Notes: generated by a model from the letters alone, not told the origin. Counted from the stretch's first letter, positions 43,410-53,060 are shown. The stretch is DNA of 64,000 nucleotides from Streptomyces violaceorubidus (GCF_000717995.1 NZ_JODM01000009.1:62001-126000), one strand, 5' to 3'. Program-made: numbers and translations.

Positions 43410-43901
43410 TCAGGTCCGCAGGCTGCGCACGGGCAGGACCACCTGCGCCGCCGAGGCGAGGGTGTCCTCGTGGTTGGCGAAGGCGGCGACCGCGGCGCCC
43501 TCGCCGGGCTCGCCCCCGGACCAGGGGCGCGTGGCGAAGATGAGGCAGGCGTACCCCCGCCGGTCGGCCGCCGCCCGCCACTGCGCGGTGGGCGCGAACT
43601 GGGCGTTGACCCCCGGCATGGTGAGGGCCGCCGCGCCCGGTACGACGAGCAGGCCGATCGGGAAGTCGGACAGGACGGTCGCGTCGAGGACGGTGTCGCC
43701 GCCCACCGACAGTCCGGAGCGGCTCAGCAGCCCCTCGACGGCGGCCGGGGCCGCCTCCGGGCCGCCCTCCCCGTCGCCGAGGGAGCAGGCGAGGAGGAAG
43801 GGGACGTCCCCATCGGGCGTCTCACGGCTCCAGGACATGATGACGAGGGTGCCGAGGTCGGCGGTTCGCAGCGGGCGCGGGTCAGTGGAGATCGAGGTCA
43901 C
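43410..43901 (-). CDS. DUF5949-like hypothetical protein
   Basis: This protein of about 163 residues (LRTADLGTLVIMSWSRETPD, DFPIGLLVVPGAAALTMPG, CLIFATRPWSGG) resembles a streptomycete family of unknown function that I recall as DUF5949. The GTG at 43901 gives the expected start; another GTG at 43922 is possible. No neighbours suggest a role. Confidence 0.65.
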   Translation of the reverse strand: MTSISTDPRPLRTADLGTLVIMSWSRETPDGDVPFLLACSLGDGEGGPEAAPAAVEGLLSRSGLSVGGDTVLDATVLSDFPIGLLVVPGAAALTMPGVNAQFAPTAQWRAAADRRGYACLIFATRPWSGGEPGEGAAVAAFANHEDTLASAAQVVLPVRSLRT

Positions 43902-44004
43902 CGCGAAACGGTAAGCGCGCACGGCGACGCACCCGGCCGGCCGTCACCCGACTGGAGGACACCCTCGCGCTTCTTCACACGAACGAGGGTCGCCCGCCGA
44001 CCGG

Positions 44005-44736
44005 TCAGTGCTGCGACAACCGTCCGCGGATGTCGTCGAAGTGCCGGTGCACGGCCGTCTCGGCGGCCTCCGCGTCACCGGCGCGCACGGCCTCGACGAT
44101 CCTGGCGTGCATCCGGGCCAGCTCCTCGCCGTCGGCCGCCGCGCCGATCCCCCGCGCTTGGGCGCGCACCCGGTGGAAGGCGCTCCAGAAGGCGTCGAGC
44201 AGCTCACTGAGCAGGTCGTTGTCGAGCGAGCGGTGCAGCACCCGGTGGAAGGCGCGGTCGGTGCCGGACGCGATCTCGCCCCCTTCGCGCACCTCCGTGT
44301 GCATCGTCTCCACCAGCGCGTCCAGCTCGGCCAGGTCCTCTTCCGGCAGCCGGCCGGCGAGCCGGTGCATGAGCCCCGCCTCCAGGGCCTCGCGCAGTTG
44401 CAGCAGTTCGAGCAGGCTGCCCCGGCCCCGGCGGTGCCCGACCACCGTGCGGAACGCCATGGCCTCGGTCATCGGCTCCAGCGACATGGTCCCGACATAG
44501 GTGCCGAAGCCCCGCCGGATCTCGACGATGTGCATGGCCTGGAGGGACTTGAGCGCCTCGCGCAGGGAGTTGCGGCTGACGCCGAAACGCTCCATCAGCT
44601 CCGTCTCGGTGGGCAGCGGGTCGCCGGGGCCGAGGCCCTGTTCGACGATCAGCTCCTTGACCTTCTCCTCGGCGTCGGCGGCGACCGAGCGCATCTGGTG
44701 TCCCCTCTCGACCCTTGACATCCCCTGCTCCGACAT
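44005..44736 (-). CDS. GntR-family regulator, FadR/FCD subfamily (NanR-like)
   Basis: The 243-residue protein has an N-terminal winged helix (LPTETELMERFGVSRNSLRE) and an all-helical FCD effector domain with metal-binding residues (DRAFHRVLH, RMHARIVEAV, TAVHRHFDDI). The FCD subfamily commonly senses sugar acids. It is divergent from a NanA/NanT-like pair, with a 10-bp-armed palindrome between, so it is very likely their repressor. Start could be ATG 44736, 44721 or 44694. Confidence 0.88.
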   Translation of the reverse strand: MSEQGMSRVERGHQMRSVAADAEEKVKELIVEQGLGPGDPLPTETELMERFGVSRNSLREALKSLQAMHIVEIRRGFGTYVGTMSLEPMTEAMAFRTVVGHRRGRGSLLELLQLREALEAGLMHRLAGRLPEEDLAELDALVETMHTEVREGGEIASGTDRAFHRVLHRSLDNDLLSELLDAFWSAFHRVRAQARGIGAAADGEELARMHARIVEAVRAGDAEAAETAVHRHFDDIRGRLSQH

Positions 44737-44750
44737 GTGTCACTCTAACA

Positions 44751-44772
44751 GGACGTAGGACATCCTACGTCC
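44751..44772. promoter_or_regulatory. Palindromic operator of the FCD regulator
   Basis: GGACGTAGGA (44751-44760) and TCCTACGTCC (44763-44772) are perfect arms around a central CA. The site lies 14 nt upstream of the regulator and 73 nt upstream of the lyase gene, an ideal position for autoregulation and repression of the nan-like unit. Confidence 0.85.
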
Positions 44773-44845
44773 CTCGCCACCAGGGCCTCGGTTCGCTGCT
44801 GCGTGCCACCGTCCCGGGCGAGGACAGCACGACCTGGAGTACCGC

Positions 44846-45775
44846 ATGCCCATCCCCACGCCGCTCGGCGGCGTCGTCCCCCCGGTCATCACCCCCCTCA
44901 CCCCGACGGGGGAGGTGGACGCCGGGTCGGTGCGCCGGCTCACCGAACACCTGATCGCGGCCGGTGTGCACGGCCTGTTCCTGCTGGGGTCGAGCGGCGA
45001 GGCCGCCTACCTCACCGACGCCCAGCGGCTGACCGCGCTGGAGACCGCCGTCGACGCCGCCGCGGGCCGCGTCCCCGTCCTCGCCGGGATCATCGAGACC
45101 ACCACCGCGCGGGTCCTGGACCGGGCGGCCGACGCGGTCCGGGCGGGCGCCGACGCGCTCGTGGCCACGGCGCCCTTCTACACCCGCACCCACCCCGTGG
45201 AGATCGCCGACCACTTCCGGCGCGTGCGCGAGGGCGCCGGCCTGCCGCTGTTCGCCTACGACATCCCGGTCGCCGTGCACACCAAGCTGCCGCGCGAGGT
45301 GGTCCTCGACCTGGCCGGCGACGGCACCCTCGCCGGACTCAAGGACTCCAGCGGCGACGAGGGTTCCCTGCGCCGCCTGCTGGTCGAACTGCGCCGCGGC
45401 ACCCCCGGCTTCACCGTGCTCACCGGCTCCGAGCTCACCGTCGACGGCGCGCTGCTCGCCGGCGCCGACGGAGTCGTGCCCGGGCTCGGCAACGTCGACC
45501 CCCACGGCTACGTACGTCTCTACGAGGCGGCCCGGGCCGGGGACTGGGCGACCGCCGGGGCCGAACAGGACCGGCTCGCCGCCCTGTTCGCCCTCACCGA
45601 CGCGGGCGATCCCGCGCGGATGGGCGGCAGCTCCAGCGCGCTCGGCGCCTTCAAAGCCGCCGCCCATCTGCTGGGCCTCATCGACTGCCCGGCCACCGCC
45701 GCACCGCAGGTACCGCTCGACGCGCCGGCCGTGGACCGGGTCCGCGACCGGCTCACCGAGGCCGGACTGCTGTGA
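44846..45775 (+). CDS. DapA/NanA-family aldolase-lyase
   Basis: This 309-residue TIM-barrel class I aldolase has the phosphate-loop GSSGEAAYLTDAQR, the Schiff-base lysine in TLAGLKDSSGD and the tyrosine in PLFAYDIPVAVHTKL. The family includes dihydrodipicolinate synthase and N-acetylneuraminate lyase and 2-keto-sugar-acid aldolases. Divergence from an FCD regulator and the following NanT-like transporter favour a sugar-acid/sialate-type lyase over lysine biosynthesis. The ATG at 44846 is used. The substrate is not proven. Confidence 0.85.
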   Translation: MPIPTPLGGVVPPVITPLTPTGEVDAGSVRRLTEHLIAAGVHGLFLLGSSGEAAYLTDAQRLTALETAVDAAAGRVPVLAGIIETTTARVLDRAADAVRAGADALVATAPFYTRTHPVEIADHFRRVREGAGLPLFAYDIPVAVHTKLPREVVLDLAGDGTLAGLKDSSGDEGSLRRLLVELRRGTPGFTVLTGSELTVDGALLAGADGVVPGLGNVDPHGYVRLYEAARAGDWATAGAEQDRLAALFALTDAGDPARMGGSSSALGAFKAAAHLLGLIDCPATAAPQVPLDAPAVDRVRDRLTEAGLL

Positions 45776-45780
45776 CCCCT

Positions 45781-45812
45781 GGACCGGGGCCGGCGCATCG
45801 CCGGGCCCGGTC
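45781..45812 (+). other. Imperfect hairpin between lyase and transporter genes
   Basis: Fourteen-nt arms (GGACCGGGGCCGGC and GCCGGGCCCGGTCC) pair with a single mismatch around loop GCATC... about 5 nt after the lyase stop. It could be an attenuator or an mRNA-stability element within the two-gene unit. Confidence 0.4.
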
Positions 45813-45870
45813 CCGCCCGACCGTCCCGCCTCCGTCCCCGACGCGCGTCCCCCACCCGCATAGGATCGCC

Positions 45871-47343
45871 ATGTCATCTGCGCGCACCACCCCGACCTCC
45901 GAGCCCTGGTACCGCGAGATCACCCGGGAGAAGTGGAAGTCCTTCTTCGCCGCCTGGATCGGCTACCTCCTCGACGGCTTCGACTTCGTCCTCATCACCC
46001 TCGTCCTGACCGAGATCGCCGACGACTTCGGACTGTCGACCGTCGAGTCCGCCAGCCTCGTCTCGGGCGCCTTCATCACCCGCTGGCTCGGCGGCGCGGT
46101 GCTCGGCGCGCTCGGGGACCGGTTCGGCCGCAAGAGCGCCATGGTTGCCAGCATCCTGCTCTACTCGGTCGGCACCTTCGCCTGCGGCTTCGCCTGGGAC
46201 TACACCAGCCTGTTCACGGCCCGCCTGCTGATCGGCATGGGAATGGCCGGCGAGTACAGCGCCAGCGCCACCTACGTCCTGGAGAGCTGGCCCGCCCGGC
46301 TGCGCAACCGCGCCTCCGGCTTCCTCATCTCCGGGTTCTCGCTGGGCGGCGTCCTGGCGGCCGAGGCCTACGAACACGTGGTACCCGGGCACGGCTGGCG
46401 CTGGCTGTTCTACATCGGCCTGTTCCCCGTCGTCGTCGCCCTGTGGGTACGCCGGGCGCTGCCCGAGGCCGACGACTGGGAGGCACGGGTGGGGGCCACC
46501 GGGGAGCGGCCCAACCCCTTTCGGCCGCTGTTCGCGGGCCGCCGCCGGGCGACGGTCAACACGGTGCTCGTGGTCCTCGCCACGGGCTCCCTCTTCGCGG
46601 TGTTCACCCCGCTCGGCGCGGGCGCCGTACCCGTCCTGTCCGTCCTCGCGACGGCCTGCCTCCTCGCCTTCGCGGTGCAACTGGGCGGCCGCCGGCGGTG
46701 GGTGCTGTTCGTCGCGCTCTGCGTCACCGTGTTCTGCGCCTTCCTCTACAGCTGGCCGGTCCAGGCCCTGCTGCCCACCTACCTCAAGACCGAGCTGGGC
46801 TTCAGCCCGGCACAGGTCAGCGACGCGCTCTACTACGCCGGGTTCGGCACGATGGCGGGCTGCATCGTCACGGGCTTCGTCGGCGACCGGTTCGGCACCC
46901 GCCGGGCGTACGCCTGCACCCTGGCGGTGGGCATCGTATTCGTCTTCCCCGTCTTCGCGATCCGGGACAGCCAACTCCAGCTGGGCATCCTGCTGTTCCT
47001 GATGCTCGCCTGCATGCAGGGCATCTCCGGGCTGCTGCCCAAGTTCATCGCCGGGCACTTCCCGACCGGGACCCGGGCCGCGTCCCTGGGCTTCACCTAC
47101 AACGTCGGCGCGCTGGGCGGCGCCGTCGCCCCGGTGCTCGGCGCCCGGCTCGCCTCGACCATGTCCCTGGGGCAGTCGCTCGCCGTGCTCACCTTCTCGC
47201 TGACCCTCGTGGTGATCCTGCTGATCGGCTTCGACGTCCCGAGCCGCCTCAACCGGCTCGTCGACAAGGAGGCGGTCCCGGACTACCTCGCCGTCGAGGC
47301 GGCGGTGCCGGACGGCGAGGGGCGCGTACGGTCGGCGCCGTGA
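45871..47343 (+). CDS. MFS sialate-type symporter (NanT-like)
   Basis: The 490-residue transporter closely follows the NanT pattern: REKWKSFFAAWIGYLLDGFD at the N-terminus, MGMAGEYSASATYVLESWPA, AFLYSWPVQALLPTYLKTEL and GFTYNVGALGGAVAPVLGA. It would import sialic acid or another sugar acid with protons. The ATG at 45871 follows AGGATCGCC. It is downstream of the lyase in the same direction. No NanE or NanK homologue is present in this window. Confidence 0.88.
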   Translation: MSSARTTPTSEPWYREITREKWKSFFAAWIGYLLDGFDFVLITLVLTEIADDFGLSTVESASLVSGAFITRWLGGAVLGALGDRFGRKSAMVASILLYSVGTFACGFAWDYTSLFTARLLIGMGMAGEYSASATYVLESWPARLRNRASGFLISGFSLGGVLAAEAYEHVVPGHGWRWLFYIGLFPVVVALWVRRALPEADDWEARVGATGERPNPFRPLFAGRRRATVNTVLVVLATGSLFAVFTPLGAGAVPVLSVLATACLLAFAVQLGGRRRWVLFVALCVTVFCAFLYSWPVQALLPTYLKTELGFSPAQVSDALYYAGFGTMAGCIVTGFVGDRFGTRRAYACTLAVGIVFVFPVFAIRDSQLQLGILLFLMLACMQGISGLLPKFIAGHFPTGTRAASLGFTYNVGALGGAVAPVLGARLASTMSLGQSLAVLTFSLTLVVILLIGFDVPSRLNRLVDKEAVPDYLAVEAAVPDGEGRVRSAP

Positions 47344-47424
47344 GACGGGTGACGGACGGGGGACGAAGTGTGCTCCGACCGGCCCAAGACGCGACCGTCG
47401 GCGCGGCGGTGGGCGGTCGTCTGA

Positions 47425-47805
<381 letters not shown>

Positions 47806-47826
47806 CGGGGCCGCCCTCGGCCGCCC

Positions 47827-48618
47827 TCAGCGGACGGGTGCCGCGGCGGGACGCGGCAGGCCGTAGTGCTCCCGAAGTCTGCGCCCGCGCCCAGTACTTC
47901 ACGAGTTCACGGACGGCCGCCGACTTCTGTGCGTCGGCGACGGAGTAGGTCAGCGCCCACAGGTGCGCCGGGTCGTCCCGGAGCCCGTGCTTGAGGGTCG
48001 CGCCGCCTGCCTTGCCGTAGTTCGCCAGATGACGCTTGATGTTGATGTCGGCGAGCGGGGCGGCGTCCACCTGGCGGTTGCCGAGCGCGGTGGGATAGAC
48101 GTCACCGGTGCTCGCCAGTTCGACCAGCTCGACGTCCTGCCGGGTGAGCCCGGCCTTGTGGAGGATGCGCAGGACCAGCGCGCCCTGGGCCTGCCCCGGG
48201 CTGTAGGCGATCTTCTTCCCGCGCAGGTCCGCGAGGGTCCTGATGCCGGAGCCGGGGGCCGTGCCCAGTTCGTAGATGGATTCTTCAGCGGATCGGTGCG
48301 CAACCTCACCGCCACGAGCTTCGTGTCGAGGCCCGTCCAGTGCGCGTTGATCGACGGGATGTCCGCGGCCGAACAGACGTCGAGGGCGTCGGCACGGAAG
48401 GCCTCCGAGCACTGGGGGCCGCCGCTGATGTTGCCCCACTTCCCGACCGTGAGCGTGGTGTCGCGGGCGACCGCGACCGGGATCCGTTCCTCGGAGACGT
48501 CCCTCGCGTCCGCCGCGGACCCGGCTCGGGTCGCACAGGAGGCGAGGGCGAACGGGAGGACCAGTGCGGTCAGGACGGACAGGTGCCGGAATCCGGGCAT
48601 GGGTGTGCGAGAGGTCAT
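47827..48618 (-). pseudogene. Decayed NMT1/SsuA-type substrate-binding lipoprotein
   Basis: From the ATG at 48618 the frame encodes a lipoprotein signal (LVLPFALASCATRAG) and the start of a nitrate/sulfonate/thiamine-precursor binding protein (TLTVGKWGNISGGPQ...). Near 48279-48285 the frame shifts by one base from LKNP to ESIYELGTAPGSG and the family sequence continues (ADLRGKKIAYSPGQAQGALV, VDAAPLADINIKRHLANYG) to about 47890 (VKYWARAQ). There the conserved C-terminal third is missing. It cannot produce a normal protein of about 320 residues. No permease or ATPase partner follows. Confidence 0.8.
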
Positions 48619-48832
48619 GACGGCCTTCACGGGATACGGGGGAAACGGGCAGCCGAGCCGGGTGGTGGGGTTCAGCTGCACACCGCGGTGGCGACGCGCA
48701 TCGGATCGATGGCGCGCCGCTTCGTGAACTGCCGGGATGTCCGCATGCCGTGGACGCTCACCAGGGGGTGAAACCCGGTCAAGGCCTACCGGGCGGCCCC
48801 GCCGGCGGTGCAACGACACCTTCGTGGGCGCG

Positions 48833-49672
48833 TCACGTTCCGGAAACGCGGCGGCCCGAGTAGGCCGACCAGCGGCCGTCGCGCCGGGCCACCGTGATGT
48901 CCCGGCCGAAACAGGCGGTCAGCAGGGAACCGGTCAGGACCTCGTCCACCGCACCCCGGGACAGGACCCGTCCCTCGCGCAGCAGCAGGGCGTGGCTGAC
49001 GGCCGGGAACAGCTCCTCCAGGTGGTGCGTGACCGTCACGGTGGCCAGCTGCGGCCTGCCCTCGGCCAGTTGGTGCATCGCCTCGACGAGGTCCTCGCGG
49101 GAGGGCAGGTCCAGGGCGTTGAACGGCTCGTCCAGGAGCAGCAGGGCCGGATCGGCCATCAGCGCCCTGGCGATCAGGACCCGCGCCCGCTGCCCGCCCG
49201 AGCAGACCCCGTAGGGCCGGTCGGCCAGCTCCTTGACGCCCAGCTCGGTCAGCAGCTCGCGGGCGCGCAGGCGCACCTCCTCGTCGTACGTGCGCCACAG
49301 GGGCTGCACGGTGCCGCTGTGGCCGGTGAGCACGACCGCGTGGGCGGTGAGGTCCTGCGGCACCCGCTGGGCGGAGTTGACGTGGCCGATGCGCGCCCTC
49401 AGTTCGCGGACGTCCACCCGGCCGAGCCGGCTGCCGAGGACCTCGACCGTGCCCGTGGTGGGGTGCATGTGTGCGCCGAGCAGCCGCAGCAGGGTGGTCT
49501 TCCCGGCGCCGTTGGCTCCCAGCAGCGCCCAGTGCTCGCCCGGCCGGACCGTCCAGTCGACGGCGTCGAGGATCAGCTGGTCGGTCGTGAAGCGGCGCAC
49601 GCTCACGTCCTGGAGCCGGAGCACGGCCGCCTCGTGCTCGTCGGTCCGGGAGCTGGTTGTCTGGCCGGTCAT
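48833..49672 (-). CDS. ABC transporter ATP-binding protein (YnjD/ModF-like)
   Basis: The 279-residue ATPase has Walker A LLGANGAGKTTLLRLLG, the signature CSGGQRARVLIARAL, Walker B ALLLLDEPFNALD and the switch histidine VTHHLEELF. Sequence details (GRVDVRELRARIGHVNSAQR) resemble ModF/iron-type stand-alone ATPases rather than sugar importers. No membrane component is adjacent. A GAGTCACGGC start region precedes the ATG at 49672. Confidence 0.88.
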   Translation of the reverse strand: MTGQTTSSRTDEHEAAVLRLQDVSVRRFTTDQLILDAVDWTVRPGEHWALLGANGAGKTTLLRLLGAHMHPTTGTVEVLGSRLGRVDVRELRARIGHVNSAQRVPQDLTAHAVVLTGHSGTVQPLWRTYDEEVRLRARELLTELGVKELADRPYGVCSGGQRARVLIARALMADPALLLLDEPFNALDLPSREDLVEAMHQLAEGRPQLATVTVTHHLEELFPAVSHALLLREGRVLSRGAVDEVLTGSLLTACFGRDITVARRDGRWSAYSGRRVSGT

Positions 49673-49818
49673 GCCGTGACTCCTTCGTGGTACGCCCCTC
49701 GTTCGTCACCCCGAACACTAGATGTATCCACCACATGCCTGCCGGGCCGTCCGCTCCATGGACGGTGCGCGGCACCGGGGGGCGGCAGCCGGGTCGCTCG
49801 GGGCCCGGAGCAGCGCGG

Positions 49819-49860
49819 GGTCCCGCGTCCGCCCCGGGGTGACGGGGCGGGCGCGGGACC
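49819..49860 (-). terminator. Long stem-loop after the trypsin gene
   Basis: Arms GGTCCCGCG/CGCGGGACC and CCGCCCC/GGGGCGG form a two-part stem with a 1-nt interruption and an 8-nt loop, 22 nt past the protease stop on its transcribed strand. Confidence 0.7.
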
Positions 49861-49881
49861 GGTTCGGTGGGGCGCAAGGCG

Positions 49882-50610
49882 TCAGACGCCCGCCACCGAC
49901 TGGATCCAGGAGCGGTAGGCGGTCACGTTGGTGTAGGCCGTGGTGGTCTGCCGGTCGCTGGTCGAGGCGACGCCCACCTGGACGCCACCGGCCATCATCG
50001 GGCCGCCGGAGTCTCCGCCCGCGGTGATGCCGTCGACGGGGCGGGCGCATATCGCCTGACCGTAGTAGGCGTCGTAACAGCCCTGCGTGACGCTGACGTT
50101 GGCGACCTTGAGGTAGGGGGACTGACAGTTGATCTCCGAGCCGCACCGGGAGGTCGCTCCCCAGCCGTAGACCTGCACGGTCTGGCCGACCCGCACCGCG
50201 CCCGGCTGCCCGAGCCGCGCATAGGAGGCGGAGACGGAGCGGTCGAGCCGGACCAGGGCGAGGTCCGCCGAGGGGCTGGTGACGGTCTGGACGCCGTTCG
50301 CCACCGTGCCGCCGGAGCCCTGGTCGAGGCTGCCGATCCGGAAGGACAGGTTGCCGCCGCTGACGCAGTGCTTCGCGGTGAGGATCCAGGTGGGGGAGAT
50401 GATGGTCGAGGTGCAGGTCTGGGTGCCGTTCGAGAACAGCCTGGCCGCCCAGGGGGCGTTCTGCGCGTAGCCGCCGCCGATGATCGGCTGGGGGCCGCCG
50501 TCACCGGGCCGGGGCTCCGCCGCCGAGGCGGAGGGCGCGAGCGTGAGGGCGGACAGCAGCGCGGGCACGAGAGCGGCGAGCAGGGCGGGGACGTATCTCG
50601 TCGTTCGCAA
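49882..50610 (-). CDS. Secreted trypsin-like serine protease (S1)
   Basis: This preproprotease of about 242 residues starts at a TTG at 50610 with GAGGA upstream and has a signal peptide (LLAALVPALLSALTLAPSASA) and a short propeptide. The mature domain (IIGGGYAQNAPW) keeps the triad: His in LTAKHC, Asp in ADLALVRL and Ser in GGDSGGP. It resembles S. griseus trypsin in size. It is secreted and probably under developmental or nutritional control. Confidence 0.88.
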   Translation of the reverse strand: MRTTRYVPALLAALVPALLSALTLAPSASAAEPRPGDGGPQPIIGGGYAQNAPWAARLFSNGTQTCTSTIISPTWILTAKHCVSGGNLSFRIGSLDQGSGGTVANGVQTVTSPSADLALVRLDRSVSASYARLGQPGAVRVGQTVQVYGWGATSRCGSEINCQSPYLKVANVSVTQGCYDAYYGQAICARPVDGITAGGDSGGPMMAGGVQVGVASTSDRQTTTAYTNVTAYRSWIQSVAGV

Positions 50611-50789
50611 GGGTCCTCGATTCCGACGACACGCGCCGGGCGCGTGCGGAAGTGTGGGGGCGCCCACAGCATGTCGGGCCCGGTCCCCGCCCGAACAATC
50701 CCGGCTTCGCATAACGCGGCGTTATGCCGGGAGGAGGAGGGGGAGTGGGGCGGGGCACACCGCCTTATGCGGGAGTGACCGGTGAGGTC

Positions 50790-51557
50790 CTAGCGGAGCA
50801 GCAGTTGCACCAGGGCGACCGTGCCGACCGTCACGACCAGGGCCCGCAGGACCGCGGGACGGAAGCGGCGGCCCACCTTGGCGCCGACGTAGCCGCCGAG
50901 GCCCGAGCCGACCGCGAGCAGCCCCACGGCGGTCCACTCGAAGTCCGCGGCGAAGAGGAAGAAGAGCGCGGCGACGGTGTTCACCACGGCGGCGAGGACG
51001 TTCTTGGTCGCGTTGAGCCGTTGCAGGGGCTCGTCGAGGAGCATGCCCATCAGGGACAGGTAGATGATCCCCTGGGCGGCGGTGAAGTAGCCGCCGTAGA
51101 CGCTGGCCAGCGTCAGGCCGGTGAAGAGCAGCGGGCCGCCGTCGCGGCCAGGGGAGGTGCCGTTGCGGGCCCGGCGGCGCTGGACCAGCCTGCCGATCTG
51201 CGGCTGGAACGCCACCAGCAGCAGGGCGAGACCGACCAGGACCGGCACGATCGTCTCGAAGGCGTCGGCCGGCAGCGTCAGCAGGAGCGTGGCGCCCGCG
51301 AGGCCGCCCAGCAGCGCCCCGGAGCCCAGTTTCAGCACGCGCCGCCCCTGCCCGCGCAGCTCCTCGCGGTAGCCGATCGCCCCGCTGATGGAGCCGGGGA
51401 TGAGGCCGAGCGCGTTGGAGACGGTGGCGGTGACCGGCGGCAGTCCCGTGGCCAGCAGGACGGGGAACGTGATCAGGGTGCCGGAGCCCACCACACTGTT
51501 GATGGCGCCGGCCCCGACGCCGGCCGTGAACACCGCGGCCATGGCCTCCGGTGTCAC
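50790..51557 (-). CDS. TauE/SafE-family membrane exporter
   Basis: This 255-residue protein has about eight transmembrane helices and the two TauE/SafE repeats (AGVGAGAINSVVGSGTLITF and TLASVYGGYFTAAQGIIYLS). Family members are implicated in sulfite, sulfoacetate or other anion export. The GTG at 51557 is used; the ribosome site is weak. It is divergent from the conservon. Confidence 0.85.
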   Translation of the reverse strand: MTPEAMAAVFTAGVGAGAINSVVGSGTLITFPVLLATGLPPVTATVSNALGLIPGSISGAIGYREELRGQGRRVLKLGSGALLGGLAGATLLLTLPADAFETIVPVLVGLALLLVAFQPQIGRLVQRRRARNGTSPGRDGGPLLFTGLTLASVYGGYFTAAQGIIYLSLMGMLLDEPLQRLNATKNVLAAVVNTVAALFFLFAADFEWTAVGLLAVGSGLGGYVGAKVGRRFRPAVLRALVVTVGTVALVQLLLR

Positions 51558-51708
51558 CCCGTGCCGTCCCGAGCCGGGCCCCTGTTCGACCGGAAGGTGT
51601 CTTGCGCGTCTTTCACGGGGCCGACTGTACCCACCGCCCTGGTCGGCGCATCCGCCGGTCTCAATCGGTCATGTGTGGACGCTTCCTGACGTGAATTCAG
51701 CTGATCAT

Positions 51709-51727
51709 GCGGTGATACGATCACCGC
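51709..51727. promoter_or_regulatory. Palindrome upstream of the conservon
   Basis: GCGGTGAT and ATCACCGC are perfect 8-bp arms around ACG, 149 bp upstream of cvnA. In the same 318-bp gap, GAATTCAGC occurs as a direct repeat at 51693-51701 and 51835-51843. Either could be a regulator site. No gene was seen between 51558 and 51875. Confidence 0.45.
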
Positions 51728-51875
51728 GTTTGCGGAGCGGGCGGACGGGTGAGAGGCGGCATCCCCGAGGCAAGGGGCAGCCCGGGCAGCCACCCCTCGG
51801 TGCGGGCACTCCACCGGGCCGCCCGCACGGACGGGAATTCAGCAAGCCGGCTGTCAGTCGCCTGAAGAGAGTCTT

Positions 51876-53060
51876 ATGACGGAATACACAGGGAACCCAT
51901 TGCTCTGGGTCGCCCTCGTCGCCCTCGTCGCCGCCGCCGTGCTCATCAGCCGCCAGCGCAAGGCGGCACGGGCGTTGCGGCAGCAGATCCAGGGGCTCAG
52001 GGATCACTACACCGAGCTGGAGAACGATTACGGGAAGTCCGTGCAGGCCGCCCAGGAGCAGGCCGAGGACGAGACCAAGACGGTGCTGAAATCCGCGATG
52101 CGGACCCTTCAGGGCCTCGCCGCCGAACAGCAGCTGGTGCTCTCGCGGCTCCAGAACAAGTACGGCGACTCGGCCCTCCTCCAGGACCTGCTGGAGATCG
52201 ACCACACCAACTCGCAGTTCGGCCGACGGGCCCAGTCCATCGCCGTGCTCTGCGACGGCTGGCTCGGCGGGCGGCGCGACACCGCCTCCGTCTACGACGT
52301 GGTGCGCAGCGCCCAGGGGCGCATCCGGCACTTCCGCCGGGTGGACATCCTCTCCCAGGTCGACTTCGGCATCACCAGCCGGGCCGTCGAGCCCGTCGCC
52401 CTGGCCCTCGCCGAGCTGCTCGACAACGCCACCAGCTACTCCAGCCCGGACACCGTCGTCGAGATCAACATCCGGACCGTCCCCAAGGGCATCTGCGTCG
52501 TGGTCGACGACGCCGGTGTCGGCATGAGCGACGAGGAGCGGGCCCGCGCCGACAAGCTGCTCGCCACCGAGCGCGCCTCGGGTGTGGCGGGGCTCGGCAA
52601 CCCGCCGCAGTTCGGCTTCGCGGTCATCGGCCTGCTGTGCGAACGATTCGGCTTCGAGGTGTCGGTGGACTCCTCCTCCCCCTACGGAGGTGTACGGGCG
52701 GTGGTCCTGCTGCCGCACGAACTGCTCACCGCGATGCCGGAGAAGAAGGCGCCCGCCCCCACCACCCGCGGCACGGCCCGGCCGGCCCCCGAGGGCGGAC
52801 CGGAGGCCGCGTCGCTCGCCGTCTCCGAGACCGGTGACGGCCTGCCCCGGCGCCGCCGCAAGCGGCCGATGGCCATCGTGCCCGGCAGTGCGTCCGCCCC
52901 GCGCGCGGCGGGCCGCTCCGACTCCGAGCAGGCACAGGTCATGGGTGCCTTCCAGCGCGGAACGCAGTCCGGCCGGGTCACCGAACCGGCGAGCCCGGAC
53001 CCCGGCGGCCGGACGAGCGAAACACCTGGTGCAAGCAGCGAAGGACATGAGGTCTCGTGA
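51876..53060 (+). CDS. cvnA: Conservon sensor histidine kinase-like ATPase CvnA
   Basis: The 394-residue protein has one N-terminal transmembrane helix (NPLLWVALVALVAAAVLISR), a coiled-coil linker and a GHKL ATPase domain with the N-box LAELLDNATSYSSPDT and FGFAVIGLL region. It has no obvious phosphoacceptor histidine and a Pro/Ala-rich C-terminal tail. In conservons CvnA is the membrane component of a G-protein-like complex. The stop overlaps the cvnB start (GTGA). Confidence 0.9.
   Translation: MTEYTGNPLLWVALVALVAAAVLISRQRKAARALRQQIQGLRDHYTELENDYGKSVQAAQEQAEDETKTVLKSAMRTLQGLAAEQQLVLSRLQNKYGDSALLQDLLEIDHTNSQFGRRAQSIAVLCDGWLGGRRDTASVYDVVRSAQGRIRHFRRVDILSQVDFGITSRAVEPVALALAELLDNATSYSSPDTVVEINIRTVPKGICVVVDDAGVGMSDEERARADKLLATERASGVAGLGNPPQFGFAVIGLLCERFGFEVSVDSSSPYGGVRAVVLLPHELLTAMPEKKAPAPTTRGTARPAPEGGPEAASLAVSETGDGLPRRRRKRPMAIVPGSASAPRAAGRSDSEQAQVMGAFQRGTQSGRVTEPASPDPGGRTSETPGASSEGHEVS

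Noticed and set aside
45781..45812. A full terminator between the lyase and NanT-like genes
   Set aside because: The stem has a mismatch and the two genes are obviously functionally linked, so attenuation or processing is more plausible.
44803..47343. A single lyase-transporter fusion protein
   Set aside because: The first part of this open frame is a shadow of the lyase gene; the transporter starts at the ATG at 45871.
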